Part shown: in pieces, positions 57,004-64,000 of the stretch
Layout of the letters: each line of letters begins with the position of its first letter
Position numbering within the stretch: the first letter of the stretch is position 1
Assembly: GCF_036013915.1 (NCBI RefSeq)
Contig: NZ_CP107899.1
Location: 7,096,001 to 7,160,000 of the forward strand
Length of the DNA: 64,000 nucleotides
Direction of reading: 5' to 3'
From: Streptomyces sp. NBC_00464
GTDB lineage: Bacteria; Actinomycetota; Actinomycetes; Streptomycetales; Streptomycetaceae
Made by a program: the position numbers and the translations under genes
Notes under the pieces: generated by a model
What the model saw: the letters and a program-made list of their open reading frames with translations, nothing else
Databases searched by the model: none
Told to the model about the DNA's origin: nothing

Positions 57004-57273
57004 ATGGCACGCACGCCTTTGACCGACTTCACGGGCGCGGAGATCCGCCCCGGCAAGCTGATCGTCTACGCCACCCGGCGGGGCAACCGAGTCCGGCAGA
57101 CGGAGGCGGTCGTCGTGGAGACCAAGACGAACCGAGCCGCCGGCCGAGTGGTTCCAGTCCTGACCGTCCGGCCCACCGGCCGTGAGTCGGGCATCAGCGC
57201 TCGCAAGACCGTCGATCTGCGCAACATCGGCGCCGAACACGTCGTCGTCATCGGCGACGCCCCGACCGCCTGA
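57004..57273 (+). CDS. Small basic phage protein
   Basis: An 89-residue protein, basic and beta-rich (LIVYATRRGNRVRQTEAVVVE), perhaps an SH3-like or OB-like nucleic-acid binder. GGAGAGAGC precedes ATG. It stands alone between two terminators. Confidence 0.62.
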   Translation: MARTPLTDFTGAEIRPGKLIVYATRRGNRVRQTEAVVVETKTNRAAGRVVPVLTVRPTGRESGISARKTVDLRNIGAEHVVVIGDAPTA

Positions 57274-57287
57274 CCGACCACACCACT

Positions 57288-57319
57288 AGGCCCCTGCGCA
57301 CCGACGATGCGGGGGCCTT
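57288..57319 (+). terminator. Hairpin terminator
   Basis: Stem AGGCCCC / GGGGCCT extended by GC/GC pairs, loop around CACCGACGAT, in the 69-bp gap between two small genes. Confidence 0.75.
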
Positions 57320-57342
57320 CCGCTTGGCATGGAGGAGAGAAC

Positions 57343-58125
57343 ATGACGGAGTTCAAGGTCGGCGACAAGGTGCGGGCGTTCGGCACCCGTGAGGGCGTGG
57401 TGACTTACGGGCCGATCGCCAGCACGTTCAGCCGGCACACGCTGTACGCCGTGAAGGAGACGGTGAGCGGCAACGAGGTTGCGCACCACGTCGGTGACCT
57501 AAGGGCCGCCCCCGTCGTTCCCGCCTTCGCCGTCGGCGACACGATCACCCTGACGACCCGCGACGATGCCCGCGCCACGGTGGAGTACGGTCCGTTCGAC
57601 AGAGGGGCCGCCTACGCCTCCCGGCCCGGTGTCTACGTCGTCAAGCTCGTGGACCCGCCGGCCGACGACAACCCGCGGACGTTCACGGCGCTGGCGAGCG
57701 TGATGAAGAAGGTGGAGGACGGTACCTACACGTCCCGCGCGGGTATCACGTACAGCCTCGCTGCGAAATACAAAGACCGGCTGGGGTACGTGTGGGCCTT
57801 CACGGGCCTCCACAGCCCGGACGGTGCCCCGCGCATGACGGCGCACGGCAACAGGCAGAACACCGACACCATCGCCGGAATCGAAGAGAGTTTCGGCCCC
57901 CTTCGTGAGGTCGCCGACGAGCCGGCCGATCCCGCGTGGACCTACAACGGCGTGACGTATGCCCCGGGTGTCGACTACATCGACACCGACGGCGACCCCT
58001 GGCGGTTCGCGGTGGTCGACGGCGAACTTCGCGGCGACTACGGGCAGTCCCGCCTTCGCATCACGGCCGACTCGTACGGCATCGACTACGCCGCGAGCAC
58101 CTACGGTCCGTTCGACCACAGCTAG
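57343..58125 (+). CDS. phiSA1p31-like protein with repeated domains
   Basis: A 260-residue protein. The first 60 residues resemble a small barrel (FKVGDKVRAFGTREGVVTYGP). Residues 130-195 and 205-260 are two copies of a repeat G-x-T-Y..Y-x-D-x-x-G-x-x-W-x-F....YGP (GITYSLAAKYKDRLGYVWAF..SFGPLREV; GVTYAPGVDYIDTDGDPWRF..TYGPFDHS). Such repeats mark proteins annotated phiSA1p31-related in Streptomyces and its phages; no function is known. Confidence 0.65.
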   Translation: MTEFKVGDKVRAFGTREGVVTYGPIASTFSRHTLYAVKETVSGNEVAHHVGDLRAAPVVPAFAVGDTITLTTRDDARATVEYGPFDRGAAYASRPGVYVVKLVDPPADDNPRTFTALASVMKKVEDGTYTSRAGITYSLAAKYKDRLGYVWAFTGLHSPDGAPRMTAHGNRQNTDTIAGIEESFGPLREVADEPADPAWTYNGVTYAPGVDYIDTDGDPWRFAVVDGELRGDYGQSRLRITADSYGIDYAASTYGPFDHS

Positions 58126-58132
58126 TTCTCTC

Positions 58133-58160
58133 GCCCCCGGCGCCCACGTGGCCCGGGGGC
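58133..58160 (+). terminator. Hairpin terminator
   Basis: Stem GCCCCCGG / CCGGGGGC, loop of 12 nt, directly after the stop of the 57343 gene. Confidence 0.75.
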
Positions 58161-58197
58161 TGAGTGCGTAGGAGCACAGCCGAGACGAGGAGAGCGC

Positions 58198-58593
58198 ATG
58201 GCTGAGGCACAGTACGAGACCCGCACGAAGACGGTGGAGGAGACGTTCGTCGTTCTCCGGCTGACGGAGGACGAGGCGGACGCGTTGCGGGGGTTCATCG
58301 GACAGGTTTCGTCCAGTGGTGACGTGTACCGCATCCACCAGGCGCTGACCCGACCCGCGAATCCGGAGCCGGCGGCCGACACGTTCGAGTACGAGGGCGT
58401 CACGTACGAGATGGGCGCGACGTACCAGGACCGGGTGGGCGACAAGTTCACCTTCGAAGCCGGCACGGCTGGCCCCGGAGAGACTCCGCGGGGGCGGTTC
58501 TGGGATTCCAACAGAGGCAAGTTCGGGGATTCGTGCTGGACGCTCAGTGAGGTCGTCGACGGATGGGCACCCCTCACGAAGGTCACCGCATGA
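58198..58593 (+). CDS. phiSA1p31-like protein
   Basis: A 131-residue protein. An acidic helical start (TEDEADALRGFIGQV) is followed by one copy of the repeat seen in the previous gene (FEYEGVTYEMGATYQDRVGD..WAPLTKV). GAGGAGAGCGC precedes ATG; the stop overlaps the next gene. Confidence 0.63.
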   Translation: MAEAQYETRTKTVEETFVVLRLTEDEADALRGFIGQVSSSGDVYRIHQALTRPANPEPAADTFEYEGVTYEMGATYQDRVGDKFTFEAGTAGPGETPRGRFWDSNRGKFGDSCWTLSEVVDGWAPLTKVTA

Positions 58594-58784
58594 CCGCCAT
58601 CCACACCATCGACGACGCCAACGCCCCCGCGCTGGGCGACATCCGCACGGCCGGCAAGGACGACGTGATCCGCGTCCGTCGGTCGGCCGTGCAGCGCAAG
58701 GACTTCGCGAAGTACTGGGAGGCCATCGGAGTCGCGCTGAAGCGTGGCGCCGTGGTCGACGTGAGGAACCGGGAGGAGAACTGA
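58590..58784 (+). CDS. Small phage protein, unknown function
   Basis: A 64-residue protein (MTAIHTIDDANAPALGD..) with a basic centre (VIRVRRSAVQRKDFAKYW). Coupled on both sides; no motif recognised. Confidence 0.57.
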   Translation: MTAIHTIDDANAPALGDIRTAGKDDVIRVRRSAVQRKDFAKYWEAIGVALKRGAVVDVRNREEN

Positions 58785-59023
58785 TGCAGGACTCGTTCGG
58801 AACGGCCATCGAAGAGGGCGACTACGTCCTTTCGGCGGCGTCATCCTCCAGCTTCTTCAAGCTGGGCGTCGTCTACTTCGCGCCGTCGGGCCGCCCGATG
58901 ATGGAGGTCACTCGGTCCAACTGGAGCGGCTCAGCCCGGCGCAGCGAAGTCGGGTCCAACGTCCTCGTCCTCCGCAAGGCGGACGGCACCGTGCCGGCGC
59001 ACGTGACGGGGGAGGAGCGCTGA
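58784..59023 (+). CDS. Small phage protein, unknown function
   Basis: A 79-residue beta-rich protein (IEEGDYVLSAASSSSFFKLGVVYF, SNVLVLRKADGT), perhaps a small barrel. GGAGGAGAA precedes ATG. Confidence 0.57.
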   Translation: MQDSFGTAIEEGDYVLSAASSSSFFKLGVVYFAPSGRPMMEVTRSNWSGSARRSEVGSNVLVLRKADGTVPAHVTGEER

Positions 59024-59376
59024 TGGCGACGAACGGCGCACTGAACGACATGGAGCAGTGGCGCTCTGTCGTGGAGTACCAGCAGCGGACGTCCAACCCC
59101 GCCTACGACTGGCAGACCAACCGCGACGTCCCTTACTACCTGGACGAGTACGACGACGAGATCCAGACCGCCGTTCGTGGCCCGTACCAGAGCGCGGGGA
59201 ACGCACGCCGGCAGGCGACCCGTGAAGCCGCGGAGCTGCTGCGCATGGGCTACCGCAGGCCGCCACCCCCGGAGAAGGTCGGCGTCCGCATCGTCCGCAC
59301 GTGCATCGAGCGCGCCTCGCTTGCGTGGGAGCCGTTCGACGAGCGCAACACCGAGACCGGGAAGTGGGGCGGCTGA
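59023..59376 (+). CDS. Small phage protein, unknown function
   Basis: A 117-residue protein with a Tyr/Asp-rich segment (DVPYYLDEYDDEIQ) and a basic helix (SAGNARRQATREAAELLRMG). Coupled on both sides; no motif recognised. Confidence 0.58.
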   Translation: MATNGALNDMEQWRSVVEYQQRTSNPAYDWQTNRDVPYYLDEYDDEIQTAVRGPYQSAGNARRQATREAAELLRMGYRRPPPPEKVGVRIVRTCIERASLAWEPFDERNTETGKWGG

Positions 59377-59591
59377 TGGGCGTCTTCGACGGCAGCGTGT
59401 TCCGGATCCGCGCGCAGTGGGACAACGAACCTGACTGGGACGGGCCTTACACGGTGCAGGTCTACACCGACGACCCGGCGGCCTACTTCGCTCATCAGGA
59501 CCAGCAGCCCGACCACGCCAGCGTTCACGAACTGCACTACACCGTCCGGGACACGGACTTCAGCTACGGCGACTACGTGGAGGCGCCGTGA
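59376..59591 (+). CDS. Small acidic phage protein
   Basis: A 71-residue acidic protein rich in Asp and aromatic residues (QWDNEPDWDGPYTVQVYTDDP). Strong negative charge may indicate a DNA mimic, but this is only a thought from composition. Confidence 0.57.
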   Translation: MGVFDGSVFRIRAQWDNEPDWDGPYTVQVYTDDPAAYFAHQDQQPDHASVHELHYTVRDTDFSYGDYVEAP

Positions 59592-59728
59592 TCGGCGACG
59601 GCCCCGGACTCCACCTCGTCCGCGCTGACCCCGATGAAGAGCCGATCATTGTCGACCGCCCGCGGAGCGTCTACGCCGCGTGGCCCTGGCTGACGGAGGA
59701 GTTCATGAGAAAGGTGGAGAGCGCATGA
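59588..59728 (+). CDS. Very small phage protein
   Basis: A 46-residue frame starting at GTG inside the preceding stop (GTGA) and overlapping the next ATG. LHLVRADPDEEPIIVDRP and YAAWPWLTEEFMRKVES are its segments. The double coupling supports it. Confidence 0.5.
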   Translation: MIGDGPGLHLVRADPDEEPIIVDRPRSVYAAWPWLTEEFMRKVESA

Positions 59729-59895
59729 GGGCCTACCGAAAGTCGGCCACGCTCCATCAGTACTGCGTCTACCTCACCACCGAGGAGCGGGAGCGGCTTC
59801 TCGAAGAGCTGCAACGGGTCATCGATCCCTCCTTCTGGCCGGCACTGTCGCGGCTCTACGCCCACCTGCACGCACCGAGAGGGGAGAGCGTATGA
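59725..59895 (+). CDS. Small phage protein, unknown function
   Basis: A 56-residue protein with a helical core (LTTEERERLLEELQRVIDPSFW). GGTGGAGAG precedes ATG; coupled at both ends. Confidence 0.57.
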   Translation: MRAYRKSATLHQYCVYLTTEERERLLEELQRVIDPSFWPALSRLYAHLHAPRGESV

Positions 59896-60185
59896 GCGAC
59901 CGACAGTTCAAGGACTGCGACGGCGACACGTGGACGGAGTACGAGCCGGGCATGCTGCGCTTCACGCAGTCGGCACGCAGCCAGACCACCACTCTCGGCT
60001 GCACGGCGTCGATCGAAGACGTCAACGAGCAACACGGCCCGCTCACCGAGATCCGCCCCGACGTCGACGTTCGCGCGCTGCTGGCCGGCGTGCTGGAGGA
60101 GTTGGTGGAGGAGCTGACCCGGACTACGGATCTGCCGGGCGTGCTGAGGCGCAAGGCGCTGGAGCTGCGGGAGGGGAGTGCATGA
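59892..60185 (+). CDS. phiSA1p31-like small protein
   Basis: A 97-residue protein with FKDCDGDTWTEYEPGMLRF and IEDVNEQHGPLTEI, paralogous to the product of 51190 in layout, then a helical end (LLAGVLEELVEELTRTTDL). Function unknown. Confidence 0.63.
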   Translation: MSDRQFKDCDGDTWTEYEPGMLRFTQSARSQTTTLGCTASIEDVNEQHGPLTEIRPDVDVRALLAGVLEELVEELTRTTDLPGVLRRKALELREGSA

Positions 60186-60460
60186 GTATGGAAGACCAGT
60201 GCGCTCCGTTTCTCGCGAAGCTCAAGGCCGACCCCTACGCCTCCGTTGTTCCGGACCGTCGGCCGGAGGTGAAGTACCACGCAGGTATCTGGCTGGCGAA
60301 GCTGGCTGTGGGCTACCGCACCTGGGGCGGCGCTCGTGGCGGCGAAATTTACGGACGCACCGCTGACGGCTGGGGGCTGCTCTACCGCGTGGAGTCGGGG
60401 ATGCAGCTCGAAGATCTGCCGTGGAGGAAGGAGCAGGATGGCGAACCCGTCGAAGGCTAA
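60182..60460 (+). CDS. Small phage protein, unknown function
   Basis: A 92-residue protein with several Trp and Gly residues (GIWLAKLAVGYRTWGGARGGE, GWGLLYRVESGMQLED). Its 3' end overlaps the resolvase-like gene by 23 bp. Confidence 0.57.
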   Translation: MSMEDQCAPFLAKLKADPYASVVPDRRPEVKYHAGIWLAKLAVGYRTWGGARGGEIYGRTADGWGLLYRVESGMQLEDLPWRKEQDGEPVEG

Positions 60461-60845
60461 GGGCACCGCCTGGGAGTCCCTCTGGACCGCCTACATCCGT
60501 GAACACCACAACCCCGCAGCCCATCGCAATGTCCAGATGGGCTCGAAGGACATTGGCGACGTCAGCGGCTACTACCTCCACGCTTCAGAGCTGAAGGCGG
60601 AGCGGACGATCACCCTCTCCTCATACATCGAGCAGGCAAACCGGGAGGCCGTCCACGCCGGCGAGCCCTTCGGCTGCGCGGTCGTCAAGCGGCGCATGAA
60701 GGGCGTCGCGGACGGCTACGTCGTGCGCGATGTGGCGACGGACGTGCGGTTGATGAACCGGCTGCGGGACATGGAAGAAGCGCTTCAGGACCGCGACTTC
60801 GACCGCTGGTACGACATCGACAAGGAACACCGGGAGGCAGCGTGA
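60438..60845 (+). CDS. Holliday junction resolvase-like nuclease
   Basis: A 135-residue protein of the Hjc/RecU-like PD-(D/E)XK style found in actinophages. SKAKGTAWESLWTAYIREH gives the conserved N-terminal Glu, HRNVQMGSKDIGDVSGYY the catalytic Asp, and SELKAERTITLSSYIEQA the E-x-K. The C-terminal half includes FGCAVVKRRMKG. It would resolve branched DNA in replication or recombination. Confidence 0.72.
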   Translation: MANPSKAKGTAWESLWTAYIREHHNPAAHRNVQMGSKDIGDVSGYYLHASELKAERTITLSSYIEQANREAVHAGEPFGCAVVKRRMKGVADGYVVRDVATDVRLMNRLRDMEEALQDRDFDRWYDIDKEHREAA

Positions 60846-61051
60846 GACAGCAGGCCGTCATCAGGTTCACCGCGACACTCGTCGTCAAGGAAGACGGCGA
60901 CGGGTACGAGGGCGGGGAGCTGTCCGCGGAGGACGCCCGCGGGTGGGTTGCCCACGTGCTTTCGCGCGGAGACAAGCACGCGTCGCACTTCACGGCGTAC
61001 GGCGCCTCTCCGACGTCAGTGACGTACGAGGAAACCGAGGACGACGAGTAG
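60842..61051 (+). CDS. Small phage protein, unknown function
   Basis: A 69-residue protein starting at GTG, beta-strand then helix (AVIRFTATLVVKEDGDGYEGGEL, AEDARGWVAHVLSRG), with an acidic end. Last gene before a terminator. Confidence 0.57.
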   Translation: MRQQAVIRFTATLVVKEDGDGYEGGELSAEDARGWVAHVLSRGDKHASHFTAYGASPTSVTYEETEDDE

Positions 61052-61078
61052 CCCGCGAGTCGACTCACGCAAGTGCCT

Positions 61079-61110
61079 AGCCCCCTGCCTCTCCGGAGCA
61101 GGGGGCTTTT
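61079..61110 (+). terminator. Rho-independent terminator
   Basis: Stem AGCCCCCTGC / GCAGGGGGCT and TTTT, preceded by AGTCGACTCACGCA and followed by GGCGTAGG as in the other early terminators. Confidence 0.85.
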
Positions 61111-61144
61111 GGCGTAGGAGACCGCCCACGACGGAAGGAGAGCC

Positions 61145-63640
61145 GTGCGACTGACCGACATCCTGGATCGATTCGGCAGGGTCGAACAAGATCACGATGG
61201 CTGGCTGGCTCTGTGCCCTGCGCACCCTGACCGGACACACCCCTCACTCAAGTTGACGCTGAAGTCCGATGGAATGCTCCTCATGGTCTGCCGGACCGGC
61301 TGTGCAAAGTCGGACATCCTGAAGGCTGCCAACCTGACGGCCGCGGACCTCTTCAACGTCGACGGCCAGGGCGTGAAGACCATCAGCGCGAAGGCCCCGG
61401 AGAGCATCGGCCCGGGGGAGATCGCCGGTCTGAGGATGTTCGTCGACGAGACGTCGGCCGCACTGACGGACTCCGCGGAGGCGGTGGCGTACCTGGCTGA
61501 CCGTTTCGGCCTCACCGTGGAGCAGGCGGAAGACCTGGACGTCGGATACGCGGCGCCCGGTGACCGCTCGCAGCCGTGGCTGACGCGGGGGTTTACCCGG
61601 TACCCGCGGCTGACTGTCCCGCTGGCTGGCTTCGACGGAGTGGTTCGCGGCCTCCAGGGTCGCGACCTGTCCGGCAAGTGCCCCGCACGATGGGTGTCGC
61701 TGGCGAACGTCGACGGCAAGACGTGGGCGAAGTACGGCGTCCTCTCCGCCGGCACGGGCTACGACACGATTCTCGTGACCGAAGGGCCGGGGGACGGACT
61801 GACCTCCGTCGGCGTCGGTTATGACGCGCTCATCATCCGCGGTGCCGGCTTGGCCCGTAACGCCGCCCTCGTCGCCGAACTCGTGGAGCAGCTCCGCGGC
61901 CGTGACGTAGTCCTTGCCTTCGACCCCGACGACGCAGGAGCCCGCGGGATTGGCGCCCTGGCAACGGCGCTTGTGGCCGACGGCAACGCTCCGCGGCAGC
62001 TTCCGTTCCCCAACGCCAAGGAGGACTTGACCGACTGGAGGGAGAGGACGCCGGAGACGTTCCCCGCAGAACTGCACACGGCTGTTCGCTCCGCCCCGGT
62101 CGTCGAACTGGAGCAGCCCAAAACGCCTGCACCCACACCGCCGAAGGAGGCTGACATGCCCGCCACTGACGCCGCACTGGACACCATGTCGGAGTCCGCG
62201 CGCAGCCTCTTCGACAACACCGACGTCGGCATTGCCGTCATGCTCCGCGACTTCATCACCGCCAACGGCGGGGGAGTCCGGTACGCCAAGGGGCTCGGCT
62301 ACCTCTGCTGGGACGGCAAGGTGTGGGCGCCGGGAGGCGACAAGGTCCGCGAATACCTCCATCTGATGGGCGCCGAACTGATCGCTTCGGCCGACGACTC
62401 GAAGCGCCGGCTTGCGCTGAAGGCGCTGTCGAACCGAAGCATCGACGCCGTGATGAAGGAGCTGCCGAGTGCGCCGGGAGTGCCCGCGCAAGCCGCGGAC
62501 TTCGACGCGAACCACGAGCTGCTGAGCGTGAAGAACGGGACGGTCAACCTGCGGACGGGCAAACTTCAGCCGCACGCTCCGTCGGATATGATCACCAAGC
62601 GACTCGATGTCGCGTACCACCCGGACGCGCCTGCGGAGCGGTGGGATCAGTTCCTGACGGAGGTGTTCCCGGGACATCCCGATCTCCCCGGATTCATGAA
62701 GCGGCTCGTCGGCTACGGCTGCACCGGGAGCACATCGGAGCACTGCTTCGCCTTCCTCCACGGGCAGGGGAGCAACGGAAAGTCGGTGTTCCTTGACGCG
62801 CTTATCCACGTGTTCAAGGGCGTCACGCAAGCGACGCAGTTCAGCACCTTCGAGAAGTCCGTGAACGTCGGCCAGGCAAGTCCCGAACTGGCGTCCCTCC
62901 GTGGGGCGCGGCTCGTGACTGCGTCGGAAACGGAGAAGTACAGCCGCCTGGCTGAGGCGCTCGTGAAGCAGCTGACGGGAGGCGACCCGATCACGTGCCG
63001 CTTCCTGAACCAGAACCCGTTCACCTACGTGCCGTCGTTCCTCCTCCTTGTGGCCGGCAACTTCAAGCCCGCGATCCTGTCGCAGGACGAGGGGACCTGG
63101 CGTCGGGTCAAGCTGATCCCCTTCGACGCCACGTTCTCCTACGCCCGTGGCAACAAGGACACAACCCTCCCCGCCAAGCTGCGCGAGGAGGCGGAGGGCA
63201 TCCTCGCTTGGTCCGTCGCCGGCGCCGTGGAGTGGTACGCGCAGGGGCTCGGAGAGCCGTCCTCTGTTGCCACTGCCACGCAGGACTACCGGGAGTCGGA
63301 GGACCGCCTACAGGAGTTCCTCAACGCCTGCACCGTCCGCGAGGAGGGCGCGCGGGTAGCCCCCATGGCCATCCGTCGGACCTACGCAGAGTGGGCAGAA
63401 GACGCCGGACTTGACCGCAAGGAGCGGCTGTCGGGGTGGGCCCTCGCGATCGAGCTTGAGTCCCGCGGCTTCAAGAAAGACAAGCGCAAGAGCGCGTGGG
63501 GCTTCAACGGCATCCGGCTCATGACCGACGACGAGCGCGCCCGCGCAAGTCGACTGGCGGAGGACGTCAGCGAGCAGTCAAACGACGTTCCGGCAGGGCC
63601 GACAGACATCTTCGGACAGCAGAAGGGGGACGCAGCATGA
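61145..63640 (+). CDS. Bifunctional primase-helicase
   Basis: An 831-residue replication protein starting at GTG. A CHC2-like zinc finger lies at residues 18-55 (LALCPAHPDRTHPSL, VCRTGC). A TOPRIM domain follows (LVTEGPGDGL near 210, VVLAFDPDDAGARG near 257), then a Pro-rich linker near 325. The D5/SF3-type ATPase has LHGQGSNGKS as Walker A near 538 and FLLLVAGNFKP as sensor; a winged-helix-like end follows (AEDAGLDRKERLSGW). It makes primers and unwinds DNA at the phage fork. The stop overlaps the polymerase start. Confidence 0.9.
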   Translation: MRLTDILDRFGRVEQDHDGWLALCPAHPDRTHPSLKLTLKSDGMLLMVCRTGCAKSDILKAANLTAADLFNVDGQGVKTISAKAPESIGPGEIAGLRMFVDETSAALTDSAEAVAYLADRFGLTVEQAEDLDVGYAAPGDRSQPWLTRGFTRYPRLTVPLAGFDGVVRGLQGRDLSGKCPARWVSLANVDGKTWAKYGVLSAGTGYDTILVTEGPGDGLTSVGVGYDALIIRGAGLARNAALVAELVEQLRGRDVVLAFDPDDAGARGIGALATALVADGNAPRQLPFPNAKEDLTDWRERTPETFPAELHTAVRSAPVVELEQPKTPAPTPPKEADMPATDAALDTMSESARSLFDNTDVGIAVMLRDFITANGGGVRYAKGLGYLCWDGKVWAPGGDKVREYLHLMGAELIASADDSKRRLALKALSNRSIDAVMKELPSAPGVPAQAADFDANHELLSVKNGTVNLRTGKLQPHAPSDMITKRLDVAYHPDAPAERWDQFLTEVFPGHPDLPGFMKRLVGYGCTGSTSEHCFAFLHGQGSNGKSVFLDALIHVFKGVTQATQFSTFEKSVNVGQASPELASLRGARLVTASETEKYSRLAEALVKQLTGGDPITCRFLNQNPFTYVPSFLLLVAGNFKPAILSQDEGTWRRVKLIPFDATFSYARGNKDTTLPAKLREEAEGILAWSVAGAVEWYAQGLGEPSSVATATQDYRESEDRLQEFLNACTVREEGARVAPMAIRRTYAEWAEDAGLDRKERLSGWALAIELESRGFKKDKRKSAWGFNGIRLMTDDERARASRLAEDVSEQSNDVPAGPTDIFGQQKGDAA

Positions 63641-64000
63641 AGTATTTCCCGTACACCATCGCCGGCGACGAGACCATGACCCGCGTCCCGGAGACGGCCG
63701 CAGACCTGGACGAGTTCCGTCGCTGGGTGGAGCGCAAGGCCCGCGCGGGGGAGATGGTCGGGGCAGACACAGAAACGACCGGACTCGACACCTTCAGCCC
63801 GACCTATCGCCTTCGCACGGTACAGCTGGGCGACGCCCGGGACGCGTGGGTGCTCCAGGTCGAGGACCGCCCGCTGCTGCAGGAAGCGGCTCGCTGGGCG
63901 CTCCTGGCGCTCCCGCGGCTGGTGTTCCACAATGCCACCTTCGACCTGCTGGTCCTGGACCGGCACCTAGGGACTCCGCTGGAGGTGATGGGCCCGAAGG
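63640..64000 (+). CDS. Family A DNA polymerase, N-terminal 3'-5' exonuclease part (cut by window end)
   Basis: The first 120 codons are visible. MVGADTETTGLDTF near residue 40 is exonuclease motif I with the catalytic DxE, and LVFHNATFDLLVLDRHLG is motif II. This matches the N-terminal proofreading domain of actinophage DNA polymerase I. GGGGGA precedes ATG, which overlaps the primase-helicase stop. The polymerase domain lies beyond the window. Confidence 0.85.

Larger units (their letters stand above)
14780..64000 (+). mobile_element. Temperate siphovirus prophage (left 49 kb, continues beyond the window)
   Basis: A continuous block with integrase, tRNA genes, terminase, capsid, tail, lysis and replication genes in usual siphovirus order. 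It is inserted in tesB and differs from the flanking host DNA in base composition. No structural gene is interrupted, so this part looks intact. The right end, attR and the rest of the replication module are outside the window. The gp3-like directionality factor and the layout of primase-helicase and polymerase recall phiC31-type Streptomyces phages. Confidence 0.95.

Noticed and set aside
14780..64000. CRISPR array
   Set aside because: No regularly spaced direct repeats of 25-40 bp with unique spacers were seen; repeated elements here are single dispersed copies.

Overview
The window is high-GC actinobacterial DNA, almost certainly a Streptomyces chromosome, interrupted by a large temperate siphovirus prophage. 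The evidence is strong GC bias at third codon positions, GTG starts, GGAGG ribosome-binding sites, and the types of host genes present. From about 14.8 kb to the right edge the DNA is visibly less GC-biased and almost every gene reads rightward with 1-8 bp overlaps. That half is phage; its right end lies outside the window.

Host part (1-14.8 kb): the end of an acyl-CoA dehydrogenase; a glutathione peroxidase; an Lrp/AsnC regulator divergent from an amidase - MFS transporter - amidohydrolase operon (a likely uptake and hydrolysis unit for an amide or peptide-like substrate); a GNAT acetyltransferase with an XRE-cupin regulator; a small membrane protein; a ClC-type chloride channel; a DUF2252 protein; a CPA1-type cation/proton antiporter; a hypothetical protein; a DUF6011 zinc-ribbon protein; and the 3' end of an acyl-CoA thioesterase II gene (tesB). 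The tesB gene is cut by the prophage, so the left attachment site (attL) lies directly upstream of the integrase.

Phage left end (14.8-20.4 kb): a large serine integrase; about 480 bp without genes holding a DnaA-box palindrome and the first copy of a 127-bp hairpin repeat; a tRNA cluster (Asp, Arg, Met, Trp, Tyr, Thr, Pro, plus two tRNA-like genes with abnormal anticodon arms); one small leftward gene; endonuclease VII and HNH nucleases. Late region (20.4-43.9 kb): a small primase-polymerase, terminase small and large subunits, portal, MuF-like protein, scaffold, decoration protein, major capsid, connectors, tail terminator, major tail protein, tail assembly chaperones with a canonical -1 frameshift site, a tape measure protein carrying M23 peptidase and lytic transglycosylase domains, minor tail proteins, endolysin, holin candidate, and a tail protein with a glycerophosphodiesterase domain. 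Middle and early region (43.9-64 kb): a deoxynucleotide kinase, an HNH nuclease, an SprT-like metallopeptidase, a RecB-like nuclease, an RNA ligase, a lipoprotein, a cytosine methyltransferase, a permuted NlpC/P60 protein, a phiC31 gp3-like recombination directionality factor (partner of the integrase), a resolvase-like nuclease, a primase-helicase, the start of a family A DNA polymerase, and about two dozen very small translationally coupled genes of unknown role.

Regulatory structure stands out. A promoter-like motif (GTGAAAC, 18 bp, CATAACT) precedes three gene blocks, with a shortened fourth copy near the left end. A 127-bp identical repeat with a 39-bp-arm hairpin occurs at 16.8 and 47.2 kb, just upstream of that motif. 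A 24-bp palindromic operator-like sequence occurs three times (29.5, 45.7 and 56.0 kb). No phage repressor could be identified with confidence; the unassigned 244-residue protein at 46.5 kb is a positional candidate only.
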